Part shown: piece after piece, positions 1 to 7,520 of the stretch
Numbering within the stretch: position 1 is the first letter of the stretch
Layout of the letters: each line of letters begins with the position of its first letter
Source of the DNA: CAZAGT01 sp964484515
GTDB lineage: Bacteria > Desulfobacterota > DSM-4660 > Desulfatiglandales > HGW-15
Direction: 5' to 3'
DNA: 13,664 bases
Assembly: GCA_964484515.1 (NCBI GenBank)
Contig: CAZAGT010000115.1
Location: 1 to 13,664, forward strand
Program-made: the position numbers and the translations under genes
The notes under the pieces: generated by a model
What the model saw: only the letters and a program-made list of their open reading frames with translations
What the model was told of the DNA's origin: nothing
The model's database searches: none

Positions 1-20
1 AGGTAACGTTTCGTTTTTGA

Positions 21-80
21 AAAGAGACCCCCATGGCCGGGCGTTAAGGTATCATGGACCTCCTTTCATGGAGGTTCGTA
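21..80. repeat. Left arm of 60-bp inverted repeat flanking livK
   Basis: Positions 21-80 match the reverse complement of 1441-1500 without gaps at 48 of 60 bases. This includes a perfect 21-base core at 29-49 (partner 1472-1492). Within the arm, GGACCTCC at 56-63 can pair with GGAGGTTC at 70-77 around a 6-base loop (7 Watson-Crick pairs and one G-T), so as RNA it could fold into a hairpin. The two arms bracket livK exactly. No recombinase is visible nearby. It could be a dispersed intergenic repeat, a mobile-element remnant or a regulatory duplication. Confidence 0.8.
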
Positions 81-241
81 TGAAGACAGAGGATCTTAGG
101 TGCCTTCCCCCTTTTGACCTCCGCCCTCTAGCTTCCACCTCCGGCTTCTTATCCACTTGGCATGTAGAAACCCGGGGAGGGTCCCGCAAGGGAGGATTTA
201 GGAAGGAAAGGGCGTATTTCCCGATGGAAAGGACCTAGAGT

Positions 242-1432
242 ATGAAGGACGGGTGCAACATGAAAAGATATAAGCGGGTAATATTCCGATTCATGGTTCT
301 GGCCATCTTCGCGATCCCCGCACTCGCGGGTCATGCGTTCGGCGCTCAAAAACCCATCAAAATAGGTATTGTCTGGCCGCTTACAGGGCCGATTTCGGCA
401 TCGGGTTCCTACATGGTCGGCGGTGCAAAAATCGCAAAGGCCAAGATCAACACGGAGGGAGGCGTTTTGGGCCGACCGGTCGAGCTCCTTATTGAAGACG
501 GGGCGAATGACCCTGCCCAGTCCGTCAGTGCCGCCGAAAAATTGATCACGCGGGAGAAGGTCGATGTCTTTATGGGCTGCTGGGGGAGCTCACCGACCCT
601 GGCCGTCAGTGCGAGCGTCACAAAAAAATACGGCATCCCTCACGTAGCGACCACGGCAAGCTCTGTCAAGGTGACCGTCCAAGACGGCAGGAGGCCCAAC
701 AAATGGTTGTTCCGCATCAGCCCGACCAGTCGGATGGAAGCCCAGGGGCTGGCGGACGTCCTGGTCCCCAAGATGGGGTTCACGAGGGTGGCCTTGCTGG
801 CTGTGAATAACGACTGGGGTCGAGGTGCTGCCGAGGAGTTCAGTAAGGTCGTGCGAGGATCAGGTGGAAAGGTTGTTGCCACGGAGATCATCAATCAAGA
901 ACAGACCGACTTCTTGACCCAGCTCACCAAGATCAGGGCCTCACGTGCTAATGCGATCATCGTCACCACGGACATGGCCCAGATTTCTCTCATCCTAAAG
1001 CAGCGTAAGATCTTGGGAATGAAACAAAGAATCCTGACAACGGGCGGCGGCATCGTACCGGAGGGTCTGGTCGAACTGACGGGCACAAAAGCTGCTGAAG
1101 GGGTCTTGATCGACACCTTTTTTGCGCCGTGGTTTCCAGAGCTCACCAAAATCCCGCAAGAGGTCACGTGGTTCGTAAACGCCTATTTGAAGGCCGGCAA
1201 TCCATTTAAGGGGTTTGGTGAATGTTTCCGCAGCTACGACGGTCTCAAGGCCATAAAGGCGGCCCTGGAGATCGCGGGCACAACCCAAAAAGACGAGGTC
1301 AGGAAGGCCTTCCATCGGGTAGACACCCAAGGATTGTCGGGACCGCTCAAGTTTGACGAGTTCGGTCAAAGCACACCGACTATCCAGATCATCCAAGTCA
1401 AGGATGGCAAACCCCACGTCCCCGCTTATTAG
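242..1432 (+). CDS. livK: Branched-chain amino acid-type ABC transporter, periplasmic substrate-binding protein (LivK family)
   Basis: The 396-residue product is a type I periplasmic binding protein that captures the ligand and delivers it to the membrane complex encoded downstream. The N-terminus has a basic stretch (MKRYKR), a hydrophobic core and an AFGA/QKP signal-peptidase site near residue 35. The mature protein opens with KIGIVWPLTGP and contains GVLGRPVELLIEDGANDPAQ, both typical of the Peripla_BP_6/LivK family, and the length is normal. The ATG at 242 has GGAAAGGA upstream at 226-233. A second ATG at 260, preceded by AAGGA at 245-249, gives a more conventional signal peptide and is a real alternative. 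The gene is followed by 167 bp holding the right inverted-repeat arm, so it may be expressed at a different level from livHMGF. The ligand cannot be named from sequence: the family also binds amides, urea and aromatic acids. Confidence 0.93.
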   Translation: MKDGCNMKRYKRVIFRFMVLAIFAIPALAGHAFGAQKPIKIGIVWPLTGPISASGSYMVGGAKIAKAKINTEGGVLGRPVELLIEDGANDPAQSVSAAEKLITREKVDVFMGCWGSSPTLAVSASVTKKYGIPHVATTASSVKVTVQDGRRPNKWLFRISPTSRMEAQGLADVLVPKMGFTRVALLAVNNDWGRGAAEEFSKVVRGSGGKVVATEIINQEQTDFLTQLTKIRASRANAIIVTTDMAQISLILKQRKILGMKQRILTTGGGIVPEGLVELTGTKAAEGVLIDTFFAPWFPELTKIPQEVTWFVNAYLKAGNPFKGFGECFRSYDGLKAIKAALEIAGTTQKDEVRKAFHRVDTQGLSGPLKFDEFGQSTPTIQIIQVKDGKPHVPAY

Positions 1433-1440
1433 TGAACTCG

Positions 1441-1500
1441 AATGAAACTCCATGAAATGAGGTCGTTAAAGCCTTAACGCCCGGCCATGGGGCTCTCTGA
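1441..1500. repeat. Right arm of 60-bp inverted repeat flanking livK
   Basis: This is the reverse-complement partner of 21-80 (48/60 identity, 21-base perfect core at 1472-1492). It begins 8 bp after the livK stop and lies in the livK-livH spacer. The stem that is strong in the left arm is poorly conserved here, so the shared part is the sequence rather than the local hairpin. No T-run follows, so a simple intrinsic terminator is not supported. Confidence 0.8.
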
Positions 1501-1599
1501 GAACCCAACCGGTTGCGCGCCTTACGGAGACCATCCTCCGAGGGTCCTGCAGACCTCCTCGCACGTTGCCAAGCGAGTACCGATCAGGAGTCCTAAGAA

Positions 1600-2441
1600 G
1601 TGATCCTATTTCTCCAATTCATCATCAATGGACTCATCATCGGCGGTGCCTATGCGCTGATAGGGATCGGGCTGACGCTCATCTTCGGTATCATGAATGT
1701 GGTCAATTTCGCCCATGGCGAAATGTACATGCTTGGAGCCTATTTCCTCTTTACGCGAGCATGGTGTTCGCCATTGCAGCCGTTATGCTTATCGGGTTCC
1801 TATGTGAGAAATCGATCCTAAGACCGTTGCGAGGGCGCTCGATAGAAACCGTGATGCTCGCTATGATCGGGCTTTCCCTATTCTTTCAAAATGCTGCCAT
1901 GCTGGTTTGGTCCCCTATTCCTGAGGCCATCGAAAGCCCCTCGGCCATGCCGGCCCTGGTCATAGGCGGCTTGTATTTTCTCCCGCAACGAATCCTTATT
2001 GTCGGCATCGCGTTTACGCTGGTTGTCCTGACTCATCTGCTCCTCAAGAAAACCAAAATGGGAAAGGCGTTGCGGGCCACTTTTCTTGATCCCGAGACCG
2101 CCGCACTGATGGGCATCAATATTGAGCGCATTTATTCGTTCACTTTCTCCTTGGGAGCAGGATTGGCCGGTGCGGCCGGCGTCCTTTTGGCGCCTATTTT
2201 CACGGTGCACCCTTACATCGGAAACTTGGCCAACTTAAAGGCCTTTGCCATCGTCATCATTGGGGGCCTGGGCAGCTTTGCCGGTGCCATAACGGCGGGT
2301 CTTCTCCTAGGTGTGGCTGAGAGTCTGGGGGCGGCCTATGTCTCTTCCGGCTATCAAGACGCCGTAGGGTTCGTCCTGCTCATCATCATCCTCATTTTCA
2401 GACCTACCGGTCTTCTTGGAAAGATTGGGCAGAGACGATGA
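1600..2441 (+). CDS. livH: LivH-type ABC transporter permease, reading frame broken near 1752-1760
   Basis: This is the first inner-membrane permease of the Liv importer. The GTG at 1600 is preceded by AGGAG at about 1587 and starts MILFLQFIINGLIIGGAYAL, the usual LivH opening, followed by NVVNFAHGEMYMLGAY. After residue 51 the homology leaves this frame. It resumes in the frame of YASMVFAIAAVMLIG through CEKSILRPLRGR, IGLSLFFQN, the cytoplasmic loop GGLGSFAGAITAGLLLGVAE and a normal C-terminus at 2441. Compared with family members from memory, the distance from MLGAY to the LRPLRGR motif is about 10 residues short. Restoring the frame needs an insertion of 1 mod 3 bases, so about 28 or 31 bases are missing in the second helix. 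The rest is well conserved, so an assembly error is more likely than a true pseudogene. The stop overlaps the livM start (ATGA). Confidence 0.85.
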
Positions 2442-3415
2442 CTCTCAACAGGATCACCAGCGTCGTCTTGCTTGCCGCAGCCATACTCTTCCCCTTGGTC
2501 GTTCAGGATGCCTACGTCATCCACATGACCATTCTCATCGGTATCTATATGGTGGGGGCCATTAGCGTGAACCTGTTGTTGGGGTACGCCGGGCAACTGT
2601 CATTGGGGCACGCGGCCTTCTTCGGTGTGGGCGCCTACGTCTCCGCCCTCCTCTGTTTAGAGCTCGCCCTGCCCATGTGGATTGGAATGGTCGCTGGCAC
2701 CTTGCTTGCTGGCCTTCTCGGTTATGTTGTCGCAAAGCTGGCCCTGAAGCTCAGGGGGGCCTATTTCGTAATCCTCACCATCAGCGTTGCTGAAATCCTG
2801 AAGCTTGTGGGGTTGAACTGGGTGGCCCTGACCAAAGGCCCAATGGGGTTGACCGATATCCCCGCAGCGATCATCCATTTGGCCACCATCGGTACGATCG
2901 ATTTTGGGGAGAAGATTCCCTATTATTACCTCGTCTTGATGTCTGCCGTCCTGTGCGCCTCCCTTCAACATCGCATCGTGAGGTCCTCTTTGGGAAGATC
3001 CATCATATCGATCAGAGAAAACGAGGAACTGGCTGAATCGGTGGGGATAAACTGCTACAAGGTTCTGGTCGTCATCGTTGTCATCAGCGCGTCCATGACC
3101 GGTTTTGGCGGGGCGCTGTATGCTCACTACGTGAGTTTCATCGATCCCGGCGTCTTTGCCTTCTTCTTCAGCGTCAATCTCGTCATGATGGTCATCGGAG
3201 GGGGTAAAGGAACGTTCGTCGGACCAATCATCGGCGCGGTCCTATTTACCCTGATACCTGAATGGTTACGCGCATTCGGGGACGCTCGGATGGCCGTCTA
3301 CGCATTGACTGTCGTCTTCATTGTTATCTTTATGCCAAGAGGGATCCTCTACTACGCTGCAAGGCCTTTCATGAGTCGTTTTAGGTTATTCGATAGTCTG
3401 TCAGCACAAGGATGA
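2438..3415 (+). CDS. livM: Branched-chain amino acid-type ABC transporter permease LivM
   Basis: This is the second permease of the importer and pairs with LivH to form the translocation channel. The 325-residue product has about eight to ten hydrophobic segments. Family motifs include NLLLGYAGQLSLGHAAFFGVGAY near residues 46-68, the cytoplasmic stretch SIRENEELAESVGIN, the ATPase-contact loop VIGGGKGTFVGPIIGAVLF and the terminal IFMPRGIL. The ATG overlaps the livH TGA by the ATGA arrangement, which implies translational coupling. The length is slightly shorter than enterobacterial LivM, as is common outside that group. The next gene, livG, starts 69 bp later, after a hairpin. Confidence 0.95.
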   Translation: MTLNRITSVVLLAAAILFPLVVQDAYVIHMTILIGIYMVGAISVNLLLGYAGQLSLGHAAFFGVGAYVSALLCLELALPMWIGMVAGTLLAGLLGYVVAKLALKLRGAYFVILTISVAEILKLVGLNWVALTKGPMGLTDIPAAIIHLATIGTIDFGEKIPYYYLVLMSAVLCASLQHRIVRSSLGRSIISIRENEELAESVGINCYKVLVVIVVISASMTGFGGALYAHYVSFIDPGVFAFFFSVNLVMMVIGGGKGTFVGPIIGAVLFTLIPEWLRAFGDARMAVYALTVVFIVIFMPRGILYYAARPFMSRFRLFDSLSAQG

Positions 3416-3446
3416 ATGCCATGCACGCCGCTTCCGCGCGGGGCAT

Positions 3447-3461
3447 CCCGCCCAAGGCGGG
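3447..3461 (+). other. Intercistronic hairpin between livM and livG
   Basis: CCCGCC at 3447-3452 pairs perfectly with GGCGGG at 3456-3461 around a 3-base loop. It lies in the 69-bp livM-livG spacer, 23 bp before the chosen livG ATG. No T-run follows, so it is not a classic terminator. It could act as an mRNA stabiliser or processing point, or be a small repeat. Confidence 0.45.
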
Positions 3462-3484
3462 TAAACCTGGCGAAGTCGAATGAA

Positions 3485-4268
3485 ATGCAGAAAGAACTCC
3501 TAAAAGTCAAGAACCTGACAGCAAGATTTGGGGGCCTGACCGCCGTTGATTCGGTGGACTTCACGGTGGCCGAAAACGAGATCGTGAGCCTCATCGGTCC
3601 AAACGGTGCTGGAAAGACGACCACGTTCAACGCCGTCACCGGTTTTTTGGAGAAGACCGGAGGAACGGTCACCTTTGAGGGCACCGACCTGGCAAAGCTG
3701 AGACCAAACCAGATCGCTGCCAAAGGACTTGTGAGGACCTTCCAAATCACATCCCTTTTCGCAGGCCTTACCGTCAGGGACAATATCCGGACGGCTCACC
3801 ACNNNNNNNNNNCACCACGCCCAAGAGGATGTGACTTTTCTTGATTGTATCTTTGACACGAGCCGCAATCGCGGTGTTGAGAGAGATACGCTCGCTAAGA
3901 CCACGGAGATCCTAAAACTCGTCCACTTGGAAGACAGGGAAGATATCCTCGCCAGCAATCTGCCCTATGGTGAACAACGGATCCTGGGAATAGCGCTATC
4001 TCTTGCCGCCCAGCCGAAGATGCTGCTTCTGGACGAGCCTTCAGCGGGACTAAACAGTAGCGAAACCCTCAGACTGATCGACCTGATAAAGAGTCTGCGA
4101 AATAGGGGCATCACGATCTTGCTGGTTGAACATGACATGAAACTCGTCATGGGCGTATCGGACCGAATTGTGGTGCTGGATTTTGGAAGAAAGATCGCTG
4201 AAGGAACACCCGCGGAAATCAAGGACAACCCGGAAGTCATTACGGCTTACCTAGGTGGAAAACGCTAA
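3485..4268 (+). CDS. livG: Branched-chain amino acid-type ABC transporter ATP-binding protein LivG, interrupted by an N gap
   Basis: This is one of the two ATPases that power the Liv importer. The ATG at 3485 (MQKELLKVKNLTARFGGL) fits the family better than the upstream in-frame ATG at 3416, which would add 23 residues encoded by the hairpin spacer. The first half has Walker A GPNGAGKTT and the Q-loop region LVRTFQITSLF. The second half has the LivG-style signature LPYGEQRILGIALSL, Walker B MLLLDEPSAGLN, the H-loop LLVEHD and the terminal ITAYLGGKR. The halves are separated by ten Ns and lie in different frames as written. Both gap flanks carry CACCAC. Merging these gives RTAHH followed directly by AQEDVTFLDCIF in one frame, for a protein of about 255 residues, normal for LivG. 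The gene is therefore probably intact in the organism. Confidence 0.92.
3803..3812. other. Assembly gap (10 Ns)
   Basis: A run of exactly ten Ns, a usual scaffold placeholder, sits inside livG. The six bases before it (3797-3802) and after it (3813-3818) are both CACCAC, so the contig ends probably overlap and no sequence is missing. Confidence 0.97.
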
Positions 4269-4269
4269 G

Positions 4270-4977
4270 GTGTTGCACCTTAAAGACATTCAAGCGAGCT
4301 ATGGGCGCGTGCCCGTTCTGTCAGGGATCTCGCTCCACGTCAAGGAGCAAAGGATCGTAACCCTCCTCGGTTCCAACGGGGCAGGAAAGTCAAGTCTTTT
4401 GAAGGTTATTTCGGGACTGCTCAAATCGGATTCAGGTAGTGTGGAGTTCAGAGGCGAGCGGATGGAAGGGCTCTCCCCTGAAAGAATTATCGCCAAGGGA
4501 ATTGCTCACTGCCCTGAGGGTCGCAGGGTTTTCGCCGAACTGTCCGTACTGGAGAACCTGGAGATGGGTGCCTATCTGGAAAAATCAAAGCGGGTGGTCA
4601 AGGACAGGATTGCTGAGATCGGAAAGGCCTTCCCGACATTGATCAGCCGGAAAAGGCAAATGGCAGGCACCCTCAGTGGCGGTGAGCAACAGCAACTGGC
4701 CATTGCGAGGGCGTTGATGTCCGATCCCCGGATGATCTTGTTTGATGAGCCCTCACTGGGCCTAGCTCCCATCCTTGTAGATCAGGTAGAGGACATCATC
4801 ATGAGATTGAAGAAGGATGGTATGACCATCCTATTGGTGGAACAAAATGCCAACATGGCATTGAGGATAGCCGATTATGCCTATGTTATGGAAACGGGCG
4901 GAATCGTCCTTGAAGGGCCATCCGCCGCGATGGCCAAGGACGATAGGGTGATGAAAGCCTACCTTGGTGGAAGCTAG
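4270..4977 (+). CDS. livF: Branched-chain amino acid-type ABC transporter ATP-binding protein LivF
   Basis: This is the second ATPase of the importer. GTG at 4270 gives MLHLKDIQASYGRVPVLSGI, the usual LivF start, and about 235 residues (E. coli LivF is 237). AGGTGG at 4253-4258 is a plausible ribosome site inside the end of livG. An in-frame GTG at 4255 would add five residues and overlap livG by 14 bases. Motifs in order are Walker A GSNGAGKSS, IAHCPEGRRVF, signature LSGGEQQQLAIARAL, Walker B MILFDEPSLGLAP, and LLVEQN. In LivF this last motif carries Gln where LivG has the H-loop His. The C-terminus MKAYLGGS is also typical. It is the last gene of the operon and ends about 100 bp from a convergent gene. 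Confidence 0.95.
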   Translation: MLHLKDIQASYGRVPVLSGISLHVKEQRIVTLLGSNGAGKSSLLKVISGLLKSDSGSVEFRGERMEGLSPERIIAKGIAHCPEGRRVFAELSVLENLEMGAYLEKSKRVVKDRIAEIGKAFPTLISRKRQMAGTLSGGEQQQLAIARALMSDPRMILFDEPSLGLAPILVDQVEDIIMRLKKDGMTILLVEQNANMALRIADYAYVMETGGIVLEGPSAAMAKDDRVMKAYLGGS

Positions 4978-5011
4978 GCCTCAATGACGTTCGAGAAACT
5001 GGATATAGCGG

Positions 5012-5034
5012 TTGTCCCCACGTTGCAGGGGCAA
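5012..5034. terminator. Weak hairpin between convergent livF and the 5080-5541 gene
   Basis: CCCC at 5016-5019 pairs with GGGG at 5028-5031, and TTG at 5012-5014 pairs with CAA at 5032-5034 across a single bulged T. The loop is 8 bases. There is no T-run on either strand, so intrinsic termination is uncertain; the position between convergent genes is the main argument. Confidence 0.3.
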
Positions 5035-5079
5035 GGGAAGTCGCAGGCAGGACATTGAAGTAATCGGTCCTATCTGTGC

Positions 5080-5541
5080 TCAGCCTGCCAATTGGATCAG
5101 GTCGCCGACGAGTCGCTCAAGAGTGGCGTTTGATAGCGGGGTTACAATCGGGAATCGTCCACCAAGATCGCGATCGTAGCTATAGCGTCTCAGGGTGAGG
5201 CCTCGGCGTTGATTCAGGTCCACCTCGAAAAAGATTGTGTTGCTGCCGCAGATCCGAGGGGGACTGCTCCTGAGGACCGCCCGACCGGTTTCGATCTCGG
5301 TTTCGATAACCGACAGGCTCTCCTCTAGATAGGTTACCTGCTCCACAATCCTGCTGGGATCCAGAGAAAGCTGCGCGTCACCCCTACGCTCCAGCGTGAT
5401 GCCCTCCAAGAGACATCCGAGGCGATTCCACGCGGAAAGGTGAAGCTCAATCCCGAGCCGACTGTCGGATACACTGATTACAGCCGCTTGGTCGCCGGGT
5501 ATTTGTTGAAGTCTCCGATTAAGCTCTTTCTGCAATCCCAT
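5080..5541 (-). CDS. Hypothetical protein, 153 residues, downstream of spoVR
   Basis: I do not recognise this family. The ATG at 5541 starts MGLQKELNRRLQQIPGDQ, with purine-rich AAGGAAGGTAGGA just upstream on the minus strand. The product looks like a soluble mixed alpha/beta protein. It has an amphipathic N-terminal helix, a strand-rich segment (AAVISVSDSRLGIELHLSA), a charged helix (RIVEQVTYLEESLSVIETEIETG, about residues 63-85), then FFEVDLNQRRGLTLRRYSYD and a helical C-terminus (ATLERLVGDLIQ). There is no signal peptide, membrane helix or metal motif. The first 23 bases overlap the end of another open frame (5519-5722). It is transcribed in the same direction as prkA-yeaH-spoVR but lies 310 bp beyond spoVR, so joint transcription is possible but unproven. 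Confidence 0.65.
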   Translation of the reverse strand: MGLQKELNRRLQQIPGDQAAVISVSDSRLGIELHLSAWNRLGCLLEGITLERRGDAQLSLDPSRIVEQVTYLEESLSVIETEIETGRAVLRSSPPRICGSNTIFFEVDLNQRRGLTLRRYSYDRDLGGRFPIVTPLSNATLERLVGDLIQLAG

Positions 5542-5722
5542 CGGGTATCCTACCTTCCTTAGTATCTATATCGACAATTACGTGGCCTCGCTTAAATTCG
5601 CGGACGCGTCCTTCCCGATCCCTATCTGGGAAAAATGACCCGTATTCCGATACGTGGTCCAGACGTTCGTTGACCCATCCCTGCCTAACAGGATGCCCTG
5701 AAGTGGTGGAAAAATGTGTCCT
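5519..5722 (-). pseudogene. Coding-like open frame without a start, ending inside the 153-codon gene
   Basis: On the minus strand the frame between a TAA at 5725-5723 and a TAA at 5521-5519 is open for 67 codons. It reads as plausible protein, for example GWVNERLDHVSEYG, FFPDRDREGRVREFKRG and HVIVDIDTKEGRIPDG. It contains no ATG, GTG or TTG. Its last 23 bases overlap the start of the 5080-5541 gene, as is common for coupled bacterial genes. A second open frame (5685-5846) lies just upstream in another register and could be its N-terminal part after a frameshift. I cannot assign a family, and chance openness remains possible. Confidence 0.35.
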
Positions 5723-5846
5723 TTATGAAACCCCGGCATCCCAGTTCATCGACGTCGCCGTTGGCTGTTATCCGCTCTGCGCAGCGAAGGCCACTGCGGC
5801 GGAATAGGCCGGCGCACTCCGCAATCAGACAACTCAATATCTCAGA
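5685..5846 (-). pseudogene. Open frame just after spoVR, possible N-terminal part of a frameshifted gene or dispersed repeat
   Basis: After a TAA at 5849-5847, the minus strand is open to a TAG at 5687-5685. It encodes stretches such as ECAGLFRRSGLRCAERI and ANGDVDELGCRGFIKD. The only start is a TTG at 5837, with no convincing ribosome site. The frame ends where the 5519-5722 frame is already open, so the two overlap by about 38 bases in different registers. The arginine- and cysteine-rich composition could equally come from a non-coding repeat. This and the previous entry account for nearly all of the 310 bp between spoVR and the 153-codon gene. Confidence 0.25.
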
Positions 5847-5851
5847 TTATT

Positions 5852-7513
5852 TCAATTCAAGTCGCTGGTCTGTGCCTCTTTTCCATCAAAGCTCAGGCGA
5901 ATCTTCTTTTCCTCCCTGACAGTCTCCACGTGCACAGGCCTTTTCCACATGCGGTACAAATTGACAAGGGTCTCCTGGGCGAAATCCCATTTGAGGTCGA
6001 CCCCCTCATGCTGGTGTGTCAGCAAAAGCTCACCTCGGTTGCCGTAATTCCCGTCTAAGATCCTGATTACCGGGGCGCCAACGTTCGTAAGCTGGCTGAG
6101 AATCAGTTGCTTGATGCGCTCGAAATCGCGATTACGAATGACCCAATGGGGCGTACCCCCCTGCTTTGCATAAAGGAACAACTTGTGCCGGCGGCAAAAG
6201 TCTTCTGTCAGGAAAGTGTCGATAAATGTCAAATCGTTGTAATTTCGCCGTACCTCAAAGATCTTCTCCTTCCCTTGACCCAACTCGAGGTCCCACTCTT
6301 GCCTGGCCGCCAAGTCATCGCATTCGTGATATTCTTTGCCAAAGCGACCTTTGTTCCAACGTTCCTCTATATCCCGAAACAGTTCAACCCCTAGTTTGTA
6401 GGGATTGAGGCGCAGCCGGGAGCCACCGAGGGTCCCGGAATGGTGATCCGCGTAGTCAATGATCTCCGAATCTCCCAAGATCTTTTCCGTCATCATGCGG
6501 GAATGCCAGTAGGTGGCCCAGCCTTCATTCATAATCTTGGTCTGCGCCTGAGGTAGAAAATAGTAGGCCTCCTCCCGTATAATAGATAGCACATCCCTCT
6601 GCCAATTCTTGAGAGGTGCATGTTCAACCAAGAATAGGAGAATATCGGCCTCAGGGTTCTCTGGAAATCCTTTCTTCTGCCTCCGTTTTGCCCTTATTTC
6701 CCTGGTCCGGGCCTCGAGAAACTCGGGCGGATTGATGTATGTATCCATATAGCCTTTGCTCTGAAGCCGCCTCACCGAAACCGGCTCGTCGTCTTCATCA
6801 GGGAAGAGATCCAGGGCCCTGTTTTGCTCTCCCTTACAGTTCGATGTCCCCGAGTGGTCACCTCGGCCCGAACAGGTGCAAGCAGTGCTATCGTCACTAT
6901 GACAGCTGCACCCCTTGCCTTCTGCCATGGAGACCTGAACTCCACGCGGGCTCCCTGACGTTTCCGGGACCTCCTTGTCGCGCCGCCTTATGAAAGGCCA
7001 ATGGGGATCGACGAGATTTTCGAGTGATAGGCAACAGTCAATGAACGCCTCCACCCGATCGCTTCCATAACGATCAACGTATCGCTGCACACGGGTACCA
7101 TGATTCGCCATCTCGTCGACCATCTTACGGTTTGTATGGGCGAAGTAGAGGTTGTTTTTAAAGAAATCGCAGTGTGCATAGACATGACCCATGACGAGCT
7201 TCTGGTCGACCAAGTTGTTGCACTTGAGAAGATAGGCGTAGCAGGGACTATTGTTGATGACCATTTCATAAATCTTTGACAACCCGTAGGCGTGGCTCTT
7301 CGAAAGCCTGTCGTACTCCATGCCGAACCGCCAGTGGGGGTATCGATATGGGAAACCGCCGTACGAGGCCACCTCGTTGAGAGCGTCGTAATCAAGGACT
7401 TCGAAGATTACCTGGAAAAAGTCCAAACCGAATTCTCGCGCATGGGCCTCAATGTCATACTTTATCTCTTTGAGTTCGGTGGGAAATTTGGAACCTGCGG
7501 AATTTGTGGGCAT
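5852..7513 (-). CDS. spoVR: SpoVR family protein (YcgB-like) with a cysteine-rich insert
   Basis: This is a cytoplasmic protein of the SpoVR/YcgB family. It is named for a role in Bacillus spore cortex formation, but it is widespread in non-sporulating bacteria next to prkA and yeaH, and its biochemical role is unsettled. The 553-residue product has the family's conserved blocks: GGFPYRYPHWRFGMEYDRL (about 52-70), YEMVINNSPCYAYL (82-95), GHVYAHCDFFKNN (109-121), REEAYYFLPQAQTKIMNEGW and TYWHSRMM, and HHSGTL with NPYKLG. Residues about 195-230 form a Gly/Ser/Cys-rich insert with Cys202, Cys204, His205, Cys212, Cys214, His220 and Cys226. I do not know this insert from YcgB, and it could bind a metal. 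The ATG is 7 bp after the yeaH stop, and GGACGG about 10 bases upstream is a weak ribosome site. It is the third gene of the operon. Confidence 0.95.
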   Translation of the reverse strand: MPTNSAGSKFPTELKEIKYDIEAHAREFGLDFFQVIFEVLDYDALNEVASYGGFPYRYPHWRFGMEYDRLSKSHAYGLSKIYEMVINNSPCYAYLLKCNNLVDQKLVMGHVYAHCDFFKNNLYFAHTNRKMVDEMANHGTRVQRYVDRYGSDRVEAFIDCCLSLENLVDPHWPFIRRRDKEVPETSGSPRGVQVSMAEGKGCSCHSDDSTACTCSGRGDHSGTSNCKGEQNRALDLFPDEDDEPVSVRRLQSKGYMDTYINPPEFLEARTREIRAKRRQKKGFPENPEADILLFLVEHAPLKNWQRDVLSIIREEAYYFLPQAQTKIMNEGWATYWHSRMMTEKILGDSEIIDYADHHSGTLGGSRLRLNPYKLGVELFRDIEERWNKGRFGKEYHECDDLAARQEWDLELGQGKEKIFEVRRNYNDLTFIDTFLTEDFCRRHKLFLYAKQGGTPHWVIRNRDFERIKQLILSQLTNVGAPVIRILDGNYGNRGELLLTHQHEGVDLKWDFAQETLVNLYRMWKRPVHVETVREEKKIRLSFDGKEAQTSDLN

Positions 7514-7520
7514 GAGGTGC

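Noticed and set aside
995..1453. 152-codon minus-strand frame inside livK
   Set aside because: It is fully antisense to a gene with clear family motifs, and has no start signal.
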